Source: Akkermansia muciniphila (GTDB lineage: Bacteria; Verrucomicrobiota; Verrucomicrobiia; Limisphaerales; UBA9464). Taken from it: DNA of 59,818 bases. Where the stretch lies: contig CAMAUY010000022.1 of the NCBI GenBank assembly GCA_945861565.1, positions 1 to 59,818 of the forward strand. The letters are read 5' to 3'. The notes under the pieces were generated by a model that saw nothing but the letters and a program-made list of their open reading frames with translations, ran no database searches and was not told where the DNA came from. This document shows positions 8,617-17,828 of the stretch, one piece after another. Made by a program: the position numbers and the translations under genes. Positions within the stretch are counted from its first letter, which is position 1. Each line of letters starts with the position of its first letter.

Positions 8617-9641
8617 GCATCCCGGCCTTTTTTTTTCACGTAGCCGTAGCGCCGAAACCAGTCGACAGCCTCCCGCAGCGCTTGCTGTGGAGGCGTCTGG
8701 GGTAGTCCCAGTTCCTGAACTGCTTTACGGGGATTAAACCACATTCTGTGCTGCGCCATACGAACGCCGGCGAGGGGCGCTCTCGGGGGACGGAGCGTCA
8801 GTCGCGAGATCCATTCGTCCACGTGGGCGGCACCCAACGCGAGGGCGAATGGAAGCTGAAACCGTGGAGCGGGAACTCCGCTGATTTCCGACAGCACCTG
8901 AAACCCCTGCCTCAGGCTCCAGTTTCCGGATTCGTTACCCAGGATATACCTTTCGCCCACCCGGCCTTTCTCCGCCGCCAGAATGTGCCCCACTGCGACG
9001 TCCCGAACGGAGACCCAATTTAGACCCGTGTCCAGATAGGCCGGCATCGCCTGATTTAAGAAATCTACGATCACCCGCCCCGTCGGTGTCGGCCTCACGT
9101 CGCGGGGGCCAACCGGTGCACTCGGGTTCACGATCACCACCGGTGCTCCTTCCTCCACAAGCTGACGCGCGGCCACTTCGGCCTGCCACTTGGAACGTTT
9201 GTAGTGACTCGACATCTGCGACTCGCTCACCCGGGACTGTTCGTCCGTCGGTATGAAGTTGCCCAATGCATCCCGTTTCGGGAGCCCGATGCACCCGGTC
9301 GTGCTGGTATAGACGATACGTGAACACCGCGCCTTCATTGCTGCACGAATCACCTTCTGGGTCCCCAACACATTGGCTTTGTACATCGGACCATAGTCGG
9401 GTAGCCACAGCGCGTAACTGGCCGCCAGGTGGAAACACCAATCGCACCCCTGCATGAGCGCGGCCAAGTCATCGGAGCGGTCGGTGATATCCCCGGTCAC
9501 CCGCTCGTACTCGATGCCCTCGATTCCGCGAAGATTGGCCCCTGGCCGCAACAAGGCGCGCACTCGGTGACCGCGAGCCACGAGCTCATGAAGTAGGTTG
9601 CCACCGATAAACCCAGAGCCACCCGTCAGGAAGCACGTCAC
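8613..9641 (-). CDS. hpnA: Hopanoid-associated sugar epimerase HpnA-like (NAD-dependent, extended SDR)
   Basis: A 342-residue extended short-chain dehydrogenase. It has the NAD-binding GGSGFIGG at the N-terminus, a FHLAASYALWLPD stretch, a YKRSK catalytic Tyr/Lys pair, and the distinctive VNPSAPVGPRDVRPTPTGR and DFLNQAMPAYLDTGLN segments. These last two match the hopanoid-associated HpnA subfamily closely. No squalene or hopene genes are in the window, so the hopanoid link rests on family likeness only. The start is a GTG at 9641 with no clear ribosome-binding site. Nine consecutive A on the coding strand encode Lys-Lys-Lys near the C-terminus (8626-8634). Confidence 0.82.
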   Translation of the reverse strand: MTCFLTGGSGFIGGNLLHELVARGHRVRALLRPGANLRGIEGIEYERVTGDITDRSDDLAALMQGCDWCFHLAASYALWLPDYGPMYKANVLGTQKVIRAAMKARCSRIVYTSTTGCIGLPKRDALGNFIPTDEQSRVSESQMSSHYKRSKWQAEVAARQLVEEGAPVVIVNPSAPVGPRDVRPTPTGRVIVDFLNQAMPAYLDTGLNWVSVRDVAVGHILAAEKGRVGERYILGNESGNWSLRQGFQVLSEISGVPAPRFQLPFALALGAAHVDEWISRLTLRPPRAPLAGVRMAQHRMWFNPRKAVQELGLPQTPPQQALREAVDWFRRYGYVKKKGRDA

Positions 9642-9923
9642 GGTATCCAGAATGCACGTCGGACCAAGTCAAGGCGAGTCCGCCAACGAAACCGGATGCG
9701 GCGGACATGGCGAGAAGGACAATACGACACTTGTGCCTACTCCACGAGTGCCCTGCCAGCCGGCGCAGCGCATCAAGCAAAGGGAGTTTCGGAACGTCAT
9801 TTCCACGAGACGCCAAGCGTAACATCCATTGAAATCAACGGTGACCGAAGCGGAAAAGGATCCCTCTTTCACGTCCGTCTCCGTTGATCGGGGTGGGCAA
9901 TCTGTTGCCGGAATAACGCGTTC

Positions 9924-10475
9924 TCATCGGTTGATCTGGACATCCTTGAGCACCGCAGTCACTGCTTCATTAATCCGCTCCGCCCGGACCTCAGCGGACG
10001 GGTCGCGCAATATCGGCCGGGTCACGTAAGTCCGTTTGAGAAGTTTGAAAGACTTTCCATCAACGAAATCGACCAGCAACGTTCCCGCCTCGAAGGAATC
10101 CGGGTTCTTGCTACGGCCGTAGGCCTCATGGGCCTTCTCCTGGAGCGCGTCGGCGTCACGACCGTAGCCAAAATACTTATTGATGGCCGTGGTGCTCACC
10201 CCGTTGCCGATGAGCACGAGATACGCCACCACCACATCACCGCCGGTCGCCACCTTGCTCAAACCTTTGCCCGCAAGATTTCGGGTAATGGAATCCTGGA
10301 TCAGCCCATGAACGGCCTCACGGCTGTCGGCAAACGAAGCAGCCTGGGAGCCGCCACCAATAAAGCTGAAGGTCGTTCCGGAGATCGCGCCGCTATTCAC
10401 CTGGGTGGGAGTAGAACTGCAACCGGCGATCAGCAGGGCGGCCAGATTCAGGGTGATGAAGAGTGAGTGTTTCAT
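9924..10475 (-). CDS. Lipoprotein, DUF4136-like
   Basis: A 183-residue protein with a lipoprotein signal: basic start, hydrophobic core, and lipobox LIAGC with Cys19 as the lipidated residue. The mature part has the layout of DUF4136-type lipoproteins: an alpha-helical segment ending in LAGKGLSKV, a strand GDVVVAYLVLIGNG, a Tyr/Gly-rich stretch (NKYFGYGRDADAL), and then GTLLVDFVDGKSFKLLKRTYV. Function is unknown; it would sit in the outer or inner membrane facing the periplasm. The gene stands alone. The 282-base gap 9642-9923 upstream of hpnA shows no supported gene. Confidence 0.7.
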   Translation of the reverse strand: MKHSLFITLNLAALLIAGCSSTPTQVNSGAISGTTFSFIGGGSQAASFADSREAVHGLIQDSITRNLAGKGLSKVATGGDVVVAYLVLIGNGVSTTAINKYFGYGRDADALQEKAHEAYGRSKNPDSFEAGTLLVDFVDGKSFKLLKRTYVTRPILRDPSAEVRAERINEAVTAVLKDVQINR

Positions 10476-10623
10476 GCAGGAAATGCTTCTATCCGGACTT
10501 TGTGTTCAATTTGAGGATCGTTTGCGCCCAAGTGTCCTCTTTAAGCAGGCTGGGATTCAAGCTCTCTTGGGTCTTTTTTATTTACGATAACCTGTTCTGA
10601 CGGAGGAACCCGGATAGTTTGGA

Positions 10624-10887
10624 TCATTCCGGGTCAACCTTACCCTTCCATTCGTGAGTGGCATACGACTCCAAGTAACCGCATTCAACACAGCGATACG
10701 ACACCACGAGGCGCTTCGTCTTTCCGGCAATCTTCGTGATGGTCCAGAAGGAAGGTTCGGGGGATCCCTCAACCCAGACGCTGGGAATGTAGTTGGTCAA
10801 GTTCTGCTCAACAATGAAGCCCTTTTGCATCCACTGGCCACATTTCGCGCAGCAACGAGTTTCAATGTCTTTTTTTCCCATTTGCAT
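10624..10887 (-). CDS. Small zinc-ribbon protein (DUF6487-like)
   Basis: An 87-residue protein with two knuckles, CAKCGQWMQKGF near the start and YRCVECGY near the end, and a middle segment containing SFWTITK. The C-x2-C...M..G pattern resembles the DUF6487 zinc ribbons. No signal peptide is seen. Its ATG (10887) shares one base with the TGA of the DUF1501 gene (TGATG), so it is almost surely translated by coupling as the third gene of the PSCyt-DUF1501 operon. A second ATG at 10881 is possible. ACCCGGA (10608-10614) and TCCGGGT (10628-10634) form an inverted repeat around its stop, without a T-run. Confidence 0.72.
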   Translation of the reverse strand: MQMGKKDIETRCCAKCGQWMQKGFIVEQNLTNYIPSVWVEGSPEPSFWTITKIAGKTKRLVVSYRCVECGYLESYATHEWKGKVDPE

Positions 10888-12350
10888 CAAGCGAGGATGG
10901 ACCGGACGACATTTCCGTAGACATCGGTCAGGCGGAAATCACGCCCGCTATAGTTATAAGTGAGCTTTTCATGATCAATACCCATCAGGTGGAGGATGGT
11001 AGCGTGTAGATCATGGACATGAACTTTGTCATTCACGGAGTACCAGCCGAACTCATCGGTAGCGCCGTAAGTCATACCACCCTTAATCCCGCCTCCCGCC
11101 AGCCACATCGTAAAACCGAACGGATGATGACCCCGCCCGTCAACTCCTTCGAGGGTCGGGGTGCGTCCGAACTCTCCTCCCCAAATCACCAGGGTGTCCT
11201 TGAGCAAATCACGCGATTTCAAGTCTCGGAGCAACCCTGCAATCGGCCAGTCGGTGGCCGCGGTATTGTCGATCAACCCCTTACGAACCCCGCCGTGATG
11301 ATCCCACAGCTGACAACCCGATGCGGTCGATGACTTTGTATGGAACACCTGCACCATGCGCACGCCACGCTCGACCAGTCGGCGAGCCAGCAAACATTGC
11401 TTTCCGAAATGGTCTGTGACCGGGTTGCCAACGCCGTAAAGGCGTTTCGTCGCTTCACTTTCCAATTCTATATCAAACGCCTCCGGAGCTTCAGCCTGCA
11501 TTCGGAAAGCTAATTCAAACGCGGCAATCCTGGCGTTCAGTTGGCTCTCTTCCGGATGCTGTTCGCGATGGAGTTCATTGAGTCGCTTGGCCAAGTCGAG
11601 CTGCTCCCGTTGCGTCGTCGGCGGGAACTTCGAATTCCTCATATTGCTAATCGGATTACTGACATCCGACACATAAGTTCCCTGGTACGAAGCGGGCAGG
11701 AAGCTCGATCCCCAAAGCGGAGCGCCCTGCGCCGGTTGATTCGGGCTGATGGCCACAAATCCTGGCAGATTCTGATTTTCCGTGCCCAAGCCATAAAGCA
11801 GCCAGGCACCAAGACTCGGACGGCAGAAGGCTTGTTCGCCCGTGCACATTTCGAGGCAGGCACCGTTGTGATTGATGTTATCGGTCAGCATCGATCGAAC
11901 AACACACAGATCATCCACACATTGGGCGACATGGGGAAACAACTCGCTGACGTCAGTGCCAGCCTGGCCATGTTTCTTAAACTTGAAGGGCGATTGGAGC
12001 AGGTTCCCAGTCGGCGAATGCATCAATTTCGGCTTTTCAAAGGCGATTGGCTTGCCGTCATACTGGGCCAACTTGGGTTTAGGATCAAAGAGGTCCACAT
12101 GCGACGGGCCTCCGGGCATGAAAAGGAAAATTACCCGCTTGGCCTTCGGGGCATGATGCGGGGACTTGGGCATCAGCGGGTTCAGGAGGCCCTCCCCTCC
12201 CAAGCTCGTCCCGCGAGCGTCATGGGCTAACAGGTTGGCTAGAGCCAGCAAGCCAAAGCCGTTGGCCGAGTTCCTAAGCATCCGGCGACGACTGATCATC
12301 CCGGGATTAAATAGTTGTCCTGCAGATTTCGGAAGGATTGGTTCGTTCAT
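10887..12350 (-). CDS. DUF1501 family Tat-exported protein
   Basis: A 487-residue protein from ATG 12350, preceded by AGAGGACAG. A TTG at 12377 overlapping the previous stop is the alternative start. The N-terminus has a twin-arginine signal (SRRRMLRNSA, then GLLALANLLA). The body has the DUF1501 signatures: AKRVIFLFMPGGPSHVDLFDPKPKL, a VRSMLTDNINHNGA segment, [10 protein letters not shown] and GRGHHPFGFTMWLAGGG. The family shares the alkaline phosphatase/sulfatase fold but its substrates are not established. It follows the PSCyt/DUF1553 gene by 23 bases, the usual pairing in Planctomycetota and Verrucomicrobiota, and is coupled to the zinc-ribbon gene downstream. Confidence 0.9.
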   Translation of the reverse strand: MNEPILPKSAGQLFNPGMISRRRMLRNSANGFGLLALANLLAHDARGTSLGGEGLLNPLMPKSPHHAPKAKRVIFLFMPGGPSHVDLFDPKPKLAQYDGKPIAFEKPKLMHSPTGNLLQSPFKFKKHGQAGTDVSELFPHVAQCVDDLCVVRSMLTDNINHNGACLEMCTGEQAFCRPSLGAWLLYGLGTENQNLPGFVAISPNQPAQGAPLWGSSFLPASYQGTYVSDVSNPISNMRNSKFPPTTQREQLDLAKRLNELHREQHPEESQLNARIAAFELAFRMQAEAPEAFDIELESEATKRLYGVGNPVTDHFGKQCLLARRLVERGVRMVQVFHTKSSTASGCQLWDHHGGVRKGLIDNTAATDWPIAGLLRDLKSRDLLKDTLVIWGGEFGRTPTLEGVDGRGHHPFGFTMWLAGGGIKGGMTYGATDEFGWYSVNDKVHVHDLHATILHLMGIDHEKLTYNYSGRDFRLTDVYGNVVRSILA

Positions 12351-12373
12351 GACTGTCCTCTTGAATTGGATGC

Positions 12374-15300
12374 TCAATTTACATAGATAAATTCATTTCC
12401 GCACAGTAGAACCTGACTGTATTCCTCCCACGCCAAACGCGAGGGATTCGACGACTCAGCGTTCTTTTGACGGGATCTGGCTAAAAACTCCAACCCAAGA
12501 GACCTTTCCTTTTCGGTGATCGGCCGACCATAGAGAGCCAGATACGCCTGCTCAATACAGTGCACCTCGCTGCCCAGACCGTTGCCGAGAATGCGCTCGA
12601 CGAATGCGGGCACAAGGGAAATTGGGAAGGGGTTGTTCAACAAAAACAGAGACTGAGGGGCCACGGTGGAAACGACTCTCTTATCGACGACATTTTCCGG
12701 ATCGGCGGTGTCGAACACAAAGGGGAAGCCCGACTTGTCAGAACGAATCGTCATCAGATAAATCGCTCGGCGCGGACTGAGTACATCGCGCGTGGGGGGT
12801 CCACCGAGGGTGCGATCTAATTTAAGCGTCACCGCCAGCAAAGAATCGCGGATTGCCTCGGCTTCCAGGCGCCGAATGCTCATCCGTCCAACGAGCCGGT
12901 TATCGGGATCAGCCGATGCCGTCTCGGGGAGTGCCCCACTCGATTGCTGATATGCAGACGAGAGCATGATTAAGCGATGCATCGCTTTGATCGACCAGCC
13001 TGACTCGACAAAGCGCACCGCCAGAAAATCCAACAGTTCTGGATGGGTTGGACGCTCGCCTTGCCTGCCGAAGTTACCGGGGGTCCGAACAAGGCCCTCC
13101 CCGAAATGGTGCTGCCAGATTCGATTCACCATCACCCGGGCGGGCAACGGATTCTCCGGTTGCGCAATCCAGCGCGCCAACTCCAGGCGCCCGCTCACGT
13201 TGGTGCCGATCAGAGGCTGAGTCTCGCCCGCCAACACGCGGGGAAAACGGCGGGGCACAACTTCTCCCAACTGATCATAGCGTCCACGCCGGTGAATCGG
13301 TACATCATGGATGCCGGCGTACTTGGTGCCGGGAGAGCCACCCTCCTTGATGGCCAGTGCGACGGGCACGGGAGATGGCGCATTCTTTTTAAGTGCCTCG
13401 TACTCGAGACCTAGTTTCTTGAGAGTCGCCAGTGTCTCCTTCGGCAGCAACTTTTCATTGTCTCGCTTCGCATACCGAAATGGACCCTGATCCGAAATCA
13501 GGTCCAAATACAATCGCGCCGCGGCCGTCGGGGGCATCGCGGCCACGGCCGGAGGAGGGTTTGTCGCGGGTGCTTCCATTCGAACAGCCACCGCTTGGAG
13601 GGCTTGTTGGACCTCCGCCGCCGCCCGTTCCAGCTCGCTCCGGTTGCCCAGCGCGACAGGACCATTGCCCAGGGCTTCAAACCATCCGGCCAAGGGCGAC
13701 TGGGGGCCGCGCTCAGCCCGCTTCATCGCTGGGGCCGGCTCGCTCAAATCATAATAACTCCACGTATCGGAATTTCCATACCCGTCAGGATGGGGATTGC
13801 CCTTACCCTTGGCAGCGAGATCCGCGACAATGTCCGAGGCGAGGTTCCCGGGGACCAGATCGCGACCGAGGCTCCAGTGGCGCTTTTTCCCGGTTATTTC
13901 TGCTATCTCAACTTCTAGGGTGGTCATGTCGCCCGCGCTGTCTTTCCTGGGAAGAACCACGACTCGGATAGAATCCCCCGTTTGAACCAGCAACGGCCCC
14001 AACCGTTCAGCCCCCTTTGCCTTCTCAAAAGAGTCCATCCCTCCGTCTTCGATTACACCCCCCACCAAAGCCAGATTTATGTCCGCATGACGCGCTTCGA
14101 CGAGCCATTCGACACCGTCGCCGGCACCCGGTTGAGCGTCCTTGACACGGCCCGCAATTCGAATGAGACCGGTCAACGGGCTTTTCCAACGGACACTGAC
14201 GCCCCCGGAGGATGCCGGGTTGAGGGCGACAGACCTGGGGGGCAGTTTAGCCGCGAGTTGGGCCGGCAGATTTGTGCCGCGGCTGACCACCACGGGCTGG
14301 TCGGTAGTATTGACCAGGAGCACTCCATCCGGACTTTTGCCGTTCCAGGCGTACACCCCGCTTGGGGAGTTGGAATCGCGGATCGCGTTGGTCAGGAGGT
14401 GACCCTCGGACCCTCTGAAATTCAAATAATCAATCCATTGACTCAATGCGTCTTCCCTCATCTGCCGTTCATTCGCGAAGGATCCCACGCCCACGAGGGC
14501 TTGCTCAATCGGGCGGGTTTGATAATCCCACGCCGCCATCAAATATCGGGCGGTCTGGGGGACACTGCTCTTGGTTAACGAGGCATATTGTTCATTGGTA
14601 TATTGTTGGATCTGCTTTTCCTTTTCGGCAATCCGAGCCATATATTGGTTGAACTTCTCGACTTCACTTTCGGAAATAATCGGGCGTCGGACAATCAGAC
14701 AAGACGTCGACGGGGTGCAAATGTGCGAACTGAAGAAAATGCCAGCCAGAGAGTAATAGTCCGCGGTTGGAATGGGTTCAAACTTGTGATCGTGGCAGCG
14801 GGCACAGCTTACCGTCAGACTGAGGAATGCGCGACTGATCACGTTCACCTGGTCATCCACTATATCGCTATGCATCTTCGCGGCATCCGAATCGCCAATA
14901 CCCCATTCACCAATGGCGAGCAGGCCTGTCGGGATCACAGCCTCGGGAGGAATGACGCCTTTATCGCCACGGGGGAGCAGATCGCCGGCAATCTGATGCA
15001 TGATAAATTCGTTGTACGGCAGATCGTGGTTGAAGGAATTCACAACCCAATCCCGATAACGCCAGGCCTCCCCAATATCATGGCCCGCCCCCACGTAGCG
15101 AAGATCCCGCCCATCCGCATATCGCACCACGTCAAGCCAGTGGCGCCCCCAACGTTCTCCATAATGGGGTGAGATTAGCAGAGCTTCGATCACCGTCTTA
15201 AAGGCATGGGGCGAACTGTCGGCGAGGAATGCTGCAATTTCCTCGGGACGCGGCGGCAGGCCAATCAAATCGAACGTGGCGCGGCGAATCAGCGTTCGCT

Positions 15301-15901
15301 TGTCCGCAGGGGAAGCGGGCAGCAGATTTTTTTCTTCCAGCTTGGCCAGAATAAATTGATCAACGGGTGATTGAATCCATTCGCTCGATTTAACCCTGGG
15401 CAAGGGGGGGGCTTTCGGTGGTTGAAAGGACCAATGCTTGCGGGCCTCGGCGAAATCGTAGGCAACTTTGGGAGCGTCGCCCGCCTTACCGCCGGCCTTG
15501 CCGACGCGCGGATCGGGAGCGCCCATCTTAATCCAGGAGACGAGGTCGGCGATTTGGCCCTCGGTCAATCTGGCCTTGGGCGGCATTTGCAGATTGGGAT
15601 CCAGATAGCGCACCGCTTTCGTGAGCAAACTCTTTTCCGGATCGCCTGGCACAATGGCGGGGCCATTCTCGCCGCCCCTGAGCCAACCCTCCTTGGTATC
15701 GAGGTACAGGCCCCCTTTCACCTTCTCGCTTTCCGTGCTGTGACACTTGTAACAGCGGTCCACGAGCAGGGGCCGGACCTTTTGCTCAAAGAAGTCGTAG
15801 TCTTCAGCCCGGGCCTCGCTCGATTGAATAAGACCCAGCAACTTCAAAAGAGTGATGTTGACCACCAAAAATTGAGTGAGCGTTTTCAAGGGTGTTATCA
15901 A
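12374..15901 (-). CDS. PSCyt1 - DUF1549 - DUF1553 protein (planctomycete-type cytochrome)
   Basis: A 1175-residue exported protein. A hydrophobic N-terminal segment is followed by a PSCyt1 cytochrome c domain with heme motif CYKCH at residues 50-54 and LQMPPK as likely Met ligand. The DUF1549 domain (VDQFILAKLEEK, ADKRTLIRRATFDLIGLPP, HYGERWGRHWLDVVRYADG) follows, with a second CARCHDHKF heme-like motif. The C-terminal DUF1553 domain carries NPLPARVMVNRIWQHHFGEGLV and [22 protein letters not shown]. The region between them is long and beta-rich. A redox role in polymer degradation is assumed for the family but not proven. The start is a TTG (15901), the only option before the signal segment, so the exact N-terminus is uncertain. 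First gene of the operon with DUF1501. Confidence 0.9.
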   Translation of the reverse strand: MITPLKTLTQFLVVNITLLKLLGLIQSSEARAEDYDFFEQKVRPLLVDRCYKCHSTESEKVKGGLYLDTKEGWLRGGENGPAIVPGDPEKSLLTKAVRYLDPNLQMPPKARLTEGQIADLVSWIKMGAPDPRVGKAGGKAGDAPKVAYDFAEARKHWSFQPPKAPPLPRVKSSEWIQSPVDQFILAKLEEKNLLPASPADKRTLIRRATFDLIGLPPRPEEIAAFLADSSPHAFKTVIEALLISPHYGERWGRHWLDVVRYADGRDLRYVGAGHDIGEAWRYRDWVVNSFNHDLPYNEFIMHQIAGDLLPRGDKGVIPPEAVIPTGLLAIGEWGIGDSDAAKMHSDIVDDQVNVISRAFLSLTVSCARCHDHKFEPIPTADYYSLAGIFFSSHICTPSTSCLIVRRPIISESEVEKFNQYMARIAEKEKQIQQYTNEQYASLTKSSVPQTARYLMAAWDYQTRPIEQALVGVGSFANERQMREDALSQWIDYLNFRGSEGHLLTNAIRDSNSPSGVYAWNGKSPDGVLLVNTTDQPVVVSRGTNLPAQLAAKLPPRSVALNPASSGGVSVRWKSPLTGLIRIAGRVKDAQPGAGDGVEWLVEARHADINLALVGGVIEDGGMDSFEKAKGAERLGPLLVQTGDSIRVVVLPRKDSAGDMTTLEVEIAEITGKKRHWSLGRDLVPGNLASDIVADLAAKGKGNPHPDGYGNSDTWSYYDLSEPAPAMKRAERGPQSPLAGWFEALGNGPVALGNRSELERAAAEVQQALQAVAVRMEAPATNPPPAVAAMPPTAAARLYLDLISDQGPFRYAKRDNEKLLPKETLATLKKLGLEYEALKKNAPSPVPVALAIKEGGSPGTKYAGIHDVPIHRRGRYDQLGEVVPRRFPRVLAGETQPLIGTNVSGRLELARWIAQPENPLPARVMVNRIWQHHFGEGLVRTPGNFGRQGERPTHPELLDFLAVRFVESGWSIKAMHRLIMLSSAYQQSSGALPETASADPDNRLVGRMSIRRLEAEAIRDSLLAVTLKLDRTLGGPPTRDVLSPRRAIYLMTIRSDKSGFPFVFDTADPENVVDKRVVSTVAPQSLFLLNNPFPISLVPAFVERILGNGLGSEVHCIEQAYLALYGRPITEKERSLGLEFLARSRQKNAESSNPSRLAWEEYSQVLLCGNEFIYVN

Positions 15902-16077
15902 CTTCTACCCGCCCATCGCGCCCATCGCCGGAAGCCATGAGCCAGAAGCGGGTTCTCCTGCACTATCAATCGCTCGCCAGGGGCAGTCAATCGGCGAAAG
16001 CAACCCGAGATCATCCGCCGTCCATCCCGAAGTTATGGGTGCTGACAATTCGCGTGACGGGGAGGCGAAGTGAAGTC

Positions 16078-16734
16078 TCATCGAAGCCTGAGCTCGGCAA
16101 AGGCAGATGGCACGTGGAAGTCGGGCTTCTTCGGCTCAGGCTTCACCCAACTGATCCAGTTATCGTCAGCGGCACCCTGCGTGCGCTCTTCGTGACCGTA
16201 AAATTCGGCGCGGAAAAGCCCCGCCAGCACCGTGTCGCCGGAGTGTACCGGCTGCCCAAGCATCACTTCGAGTGACGCGAGTGGAACGTTTCCCTCGACC
16301 TGGTAGCCATTCGCCGTACGGCGTGCCGACGTCATGAGGCCGGGGCAATTCCACGTGCTGTCGAATTTCCGATAGTGGCTCGCCGCGTAGTCATGCACGC
16401 GGCCGAGCGGGTCAATCTCGATGCAAAAGTAGTGCTCGAGCGCAGCGTCGCGAGCGAGGAAGATTTCCACGCGGTCTTCCGCATCCACCGTGGATTCGCC
16501 ACGCCACCGCGGTGCGACGACAATGTCGTGGTCCTCGGCATCGAAGGTAAAGTGCCAACGGTCGCCGACGATGGCAGCGCGAAATTCCGTCCGCGGCGCG
16601 GGACTTGCCGACCAGGGGAAGGAAAACGTTCGAATGACCACCGCCTCGTTGCCCGCGCCGACGGGGTGGGTGGAGCACGCGGCGAATGCGACCGCGAGAG
16701 CGGCGGCCAGTGCGACGTTACGAATCGAATTCAT
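16078..16734 (-). CDS. CBM9/DOMON-like lipoprotein
   Basis: A 218-residue protein with a lipoprotein signal (AVAFAAC, Cys20). The mature part follows the family 9 carbohydrate-binding/DOMON-like beta-sandwich: TEFRAAIVGDRWHFTFDAED, a RVEIFLA strand, the FCIEIDPLGRVHDY segment, GYQVEGNVPLASL, and WISWVKPEPKKPDFHVPSAFAELRL at the end. Such domains bind sugars or occur beside glycoside hydrolases. Its ATG (16732-16734) overlaps the TGA of the DUF4838 gene (ATGA), so the two are translationally coupled, and it is the last gene of a three-gene operon. The 176 bases before the PSCyt gene hold no gene. Confidence 0.75.
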   Translation of the reverse strand: MNSIRNVALAAALAVAFAACSTHPVGAGNEAVVIRTFSFPWSASPAPRTEFRAAIVGDRWHFTFDAEDHDIVVAPRWRGESTVDAEDRVEIFLARDAALEHYFCIEIDPLGRVHDYAASHYRKFDSTWNCPGLMTSARRTANGYQVEGNVPLASLEVMLGQPVHSGDTVLAGLFRAEFYGHEERTQGAADDNWISWVKPEPKKPDFHVPSAFAELRLR

Positions 16735-17783
16735 GGCTGCTGGAAGGCGGCCCCGTATTCGTCCAACGCCGACTGCGGGTCGCCGTAACGCATCACATAG
16801 TCGGCATCGATGTACGTGGCAAAAGTCGTGAAGTGCCGCACGCCAAGCTTGCGATAGGCGGCGATATCAGCACGGCAGACAGTCCCATTCCAGGGTAGTT
16901 TCACGGCGGGACGGGTCCATTTCGAAAACATTGAAACGTCGAGCCAATATTCGAGCACTTGGGTGTGCTCCGCTCCGAAGAGGGCGATGTTCGCGGCAAG
17001 AATGTCGAGGTAGCCCCCATTCGTCAGCGGGTCGGGCTGACCCGTGCTGTGCGTCTTCGCATCACGGTCGGCAATGGAATGCGCGTAGTCGCGGGTGATG
17101 GGGGCGAACTCGAGGAAGACGCCCGGTTCGGGTCGTACGCGCTCTGGAGCGGCCAGCGTATGGCTGTAGGAAATATGCGCGAGTGTGGCCTTTGGATCAC
17201 GGCGACGGAGAGCGCGAAGAACATGGTTCTCAACGAGAAGCGCTTGTTCGCTCGCAGAAAATTCGCGGCACTTCGGGCAGCGGCACCACTGCGCACCGTC
17301 GTCAGGCCAGTAAAAGTAGCGGTGCGTCGTGGGCGCGAGGAGTTTCGCCCACTCGACCGCCTTCCCAGCGATGATTTCGAGAGCCGCGGCGGAGTGCGGG
17401 CAACAGTTGGCGTCCGCGTTGCGGCGTCCCTTTTCGTCCATGCGGAAGAGCGTGGGATCTTTGTGATAAAGCTCACGCGACAGCAGCTCGCCCATGGCAT
17501 GCAGCTCGTATTCAACCGCGAGGCCCAGTTCGGCGGACCGCGCGAGAAATCGCCGCCCGTCCGGGCTGGCAATAAAATCCCGCAGCACATCCAACCGCCG
17601 CGCCGCATGCAGGGCGATCGTCGTCATCCCCGCCTTGAGGGCACGGTCGGGCCAATCGGTGAGCGACAGATCGAATGGATACAGGACGACGCCGCGGGTG
17701 GGCGAATCTGTACGATTCTCCGCCGCGAGGCCGATCGCAGGCAGTGTGGCAAGGGTAGTCGATAGGAACTGGCGTCGATTCAT
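16731..17783 (-). CDS. DUF4838 family exported protein
   Basis: A 350-residue protein with a short signal beginning MNRRQFLSTTLATL, a twin-arginine-like start. The body resembles DUF4838: ELHAMGELLSRELYH, FRMDEKGRRN, a conserved CPHSAAALEI segment, RYFYWPDDGAQWCRCPKCREF, and HISYSHTLAAPE. The pattern of strands and helices fits a TIM-barrel glycoside-hydrolase relative; the paired Cys in WCRCPKC may bind metal. DUF4838 proteins sit in polysaccharide-utilisation regions but the reaction is not established. It starts 45 bases after the propeller gene and overlaps the CBM9-like lipoprotein gene by four bases, which suggests the three act on one glycan. Confidence 0.78.
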   Translation of the reverse strand: MNRRQFLSTTLATLPAIGLAAENRTDSPTRGVVLYPFDLSLTDWPDRALKAGMTTIALHAARRLDVLRDFIASPDGRRFLARSAELGLAVEYELHAMGELLSRELYHKDPTLFRMDEKGRRNADANCCPHSAAALEIIAGKAVEWAKLLAPTTHRYFYWPDDGAQWCRCPKCREFSASEQALLVENHVLRALRRRDPKATLAHISYSHTLAAPERVRPEPGVFLEFAPITRDYAHSIADRDAKTHSTGQPDPLTNGGYLDILAANIALFGAEHTQVLEYWLDVSMFSKWTRPAVKLPWNGTVCRADIAAYRKLGVRHFTTFATYIDADYVMRYGDPQSALDEYGAAFQQP

Positions 17784-17828
17784 ACGAGGGATGCTGGACG
17801 AAGAAAAAGAAGGCGGGCATGGACCGCA

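Noticed and set aside
9586-9825. Small frame with a hydrophobic stretch overlapping the hpnA start
   Set aside because: It overlaps hpnA codons in another frame, has no family likeness and no clear start signal.
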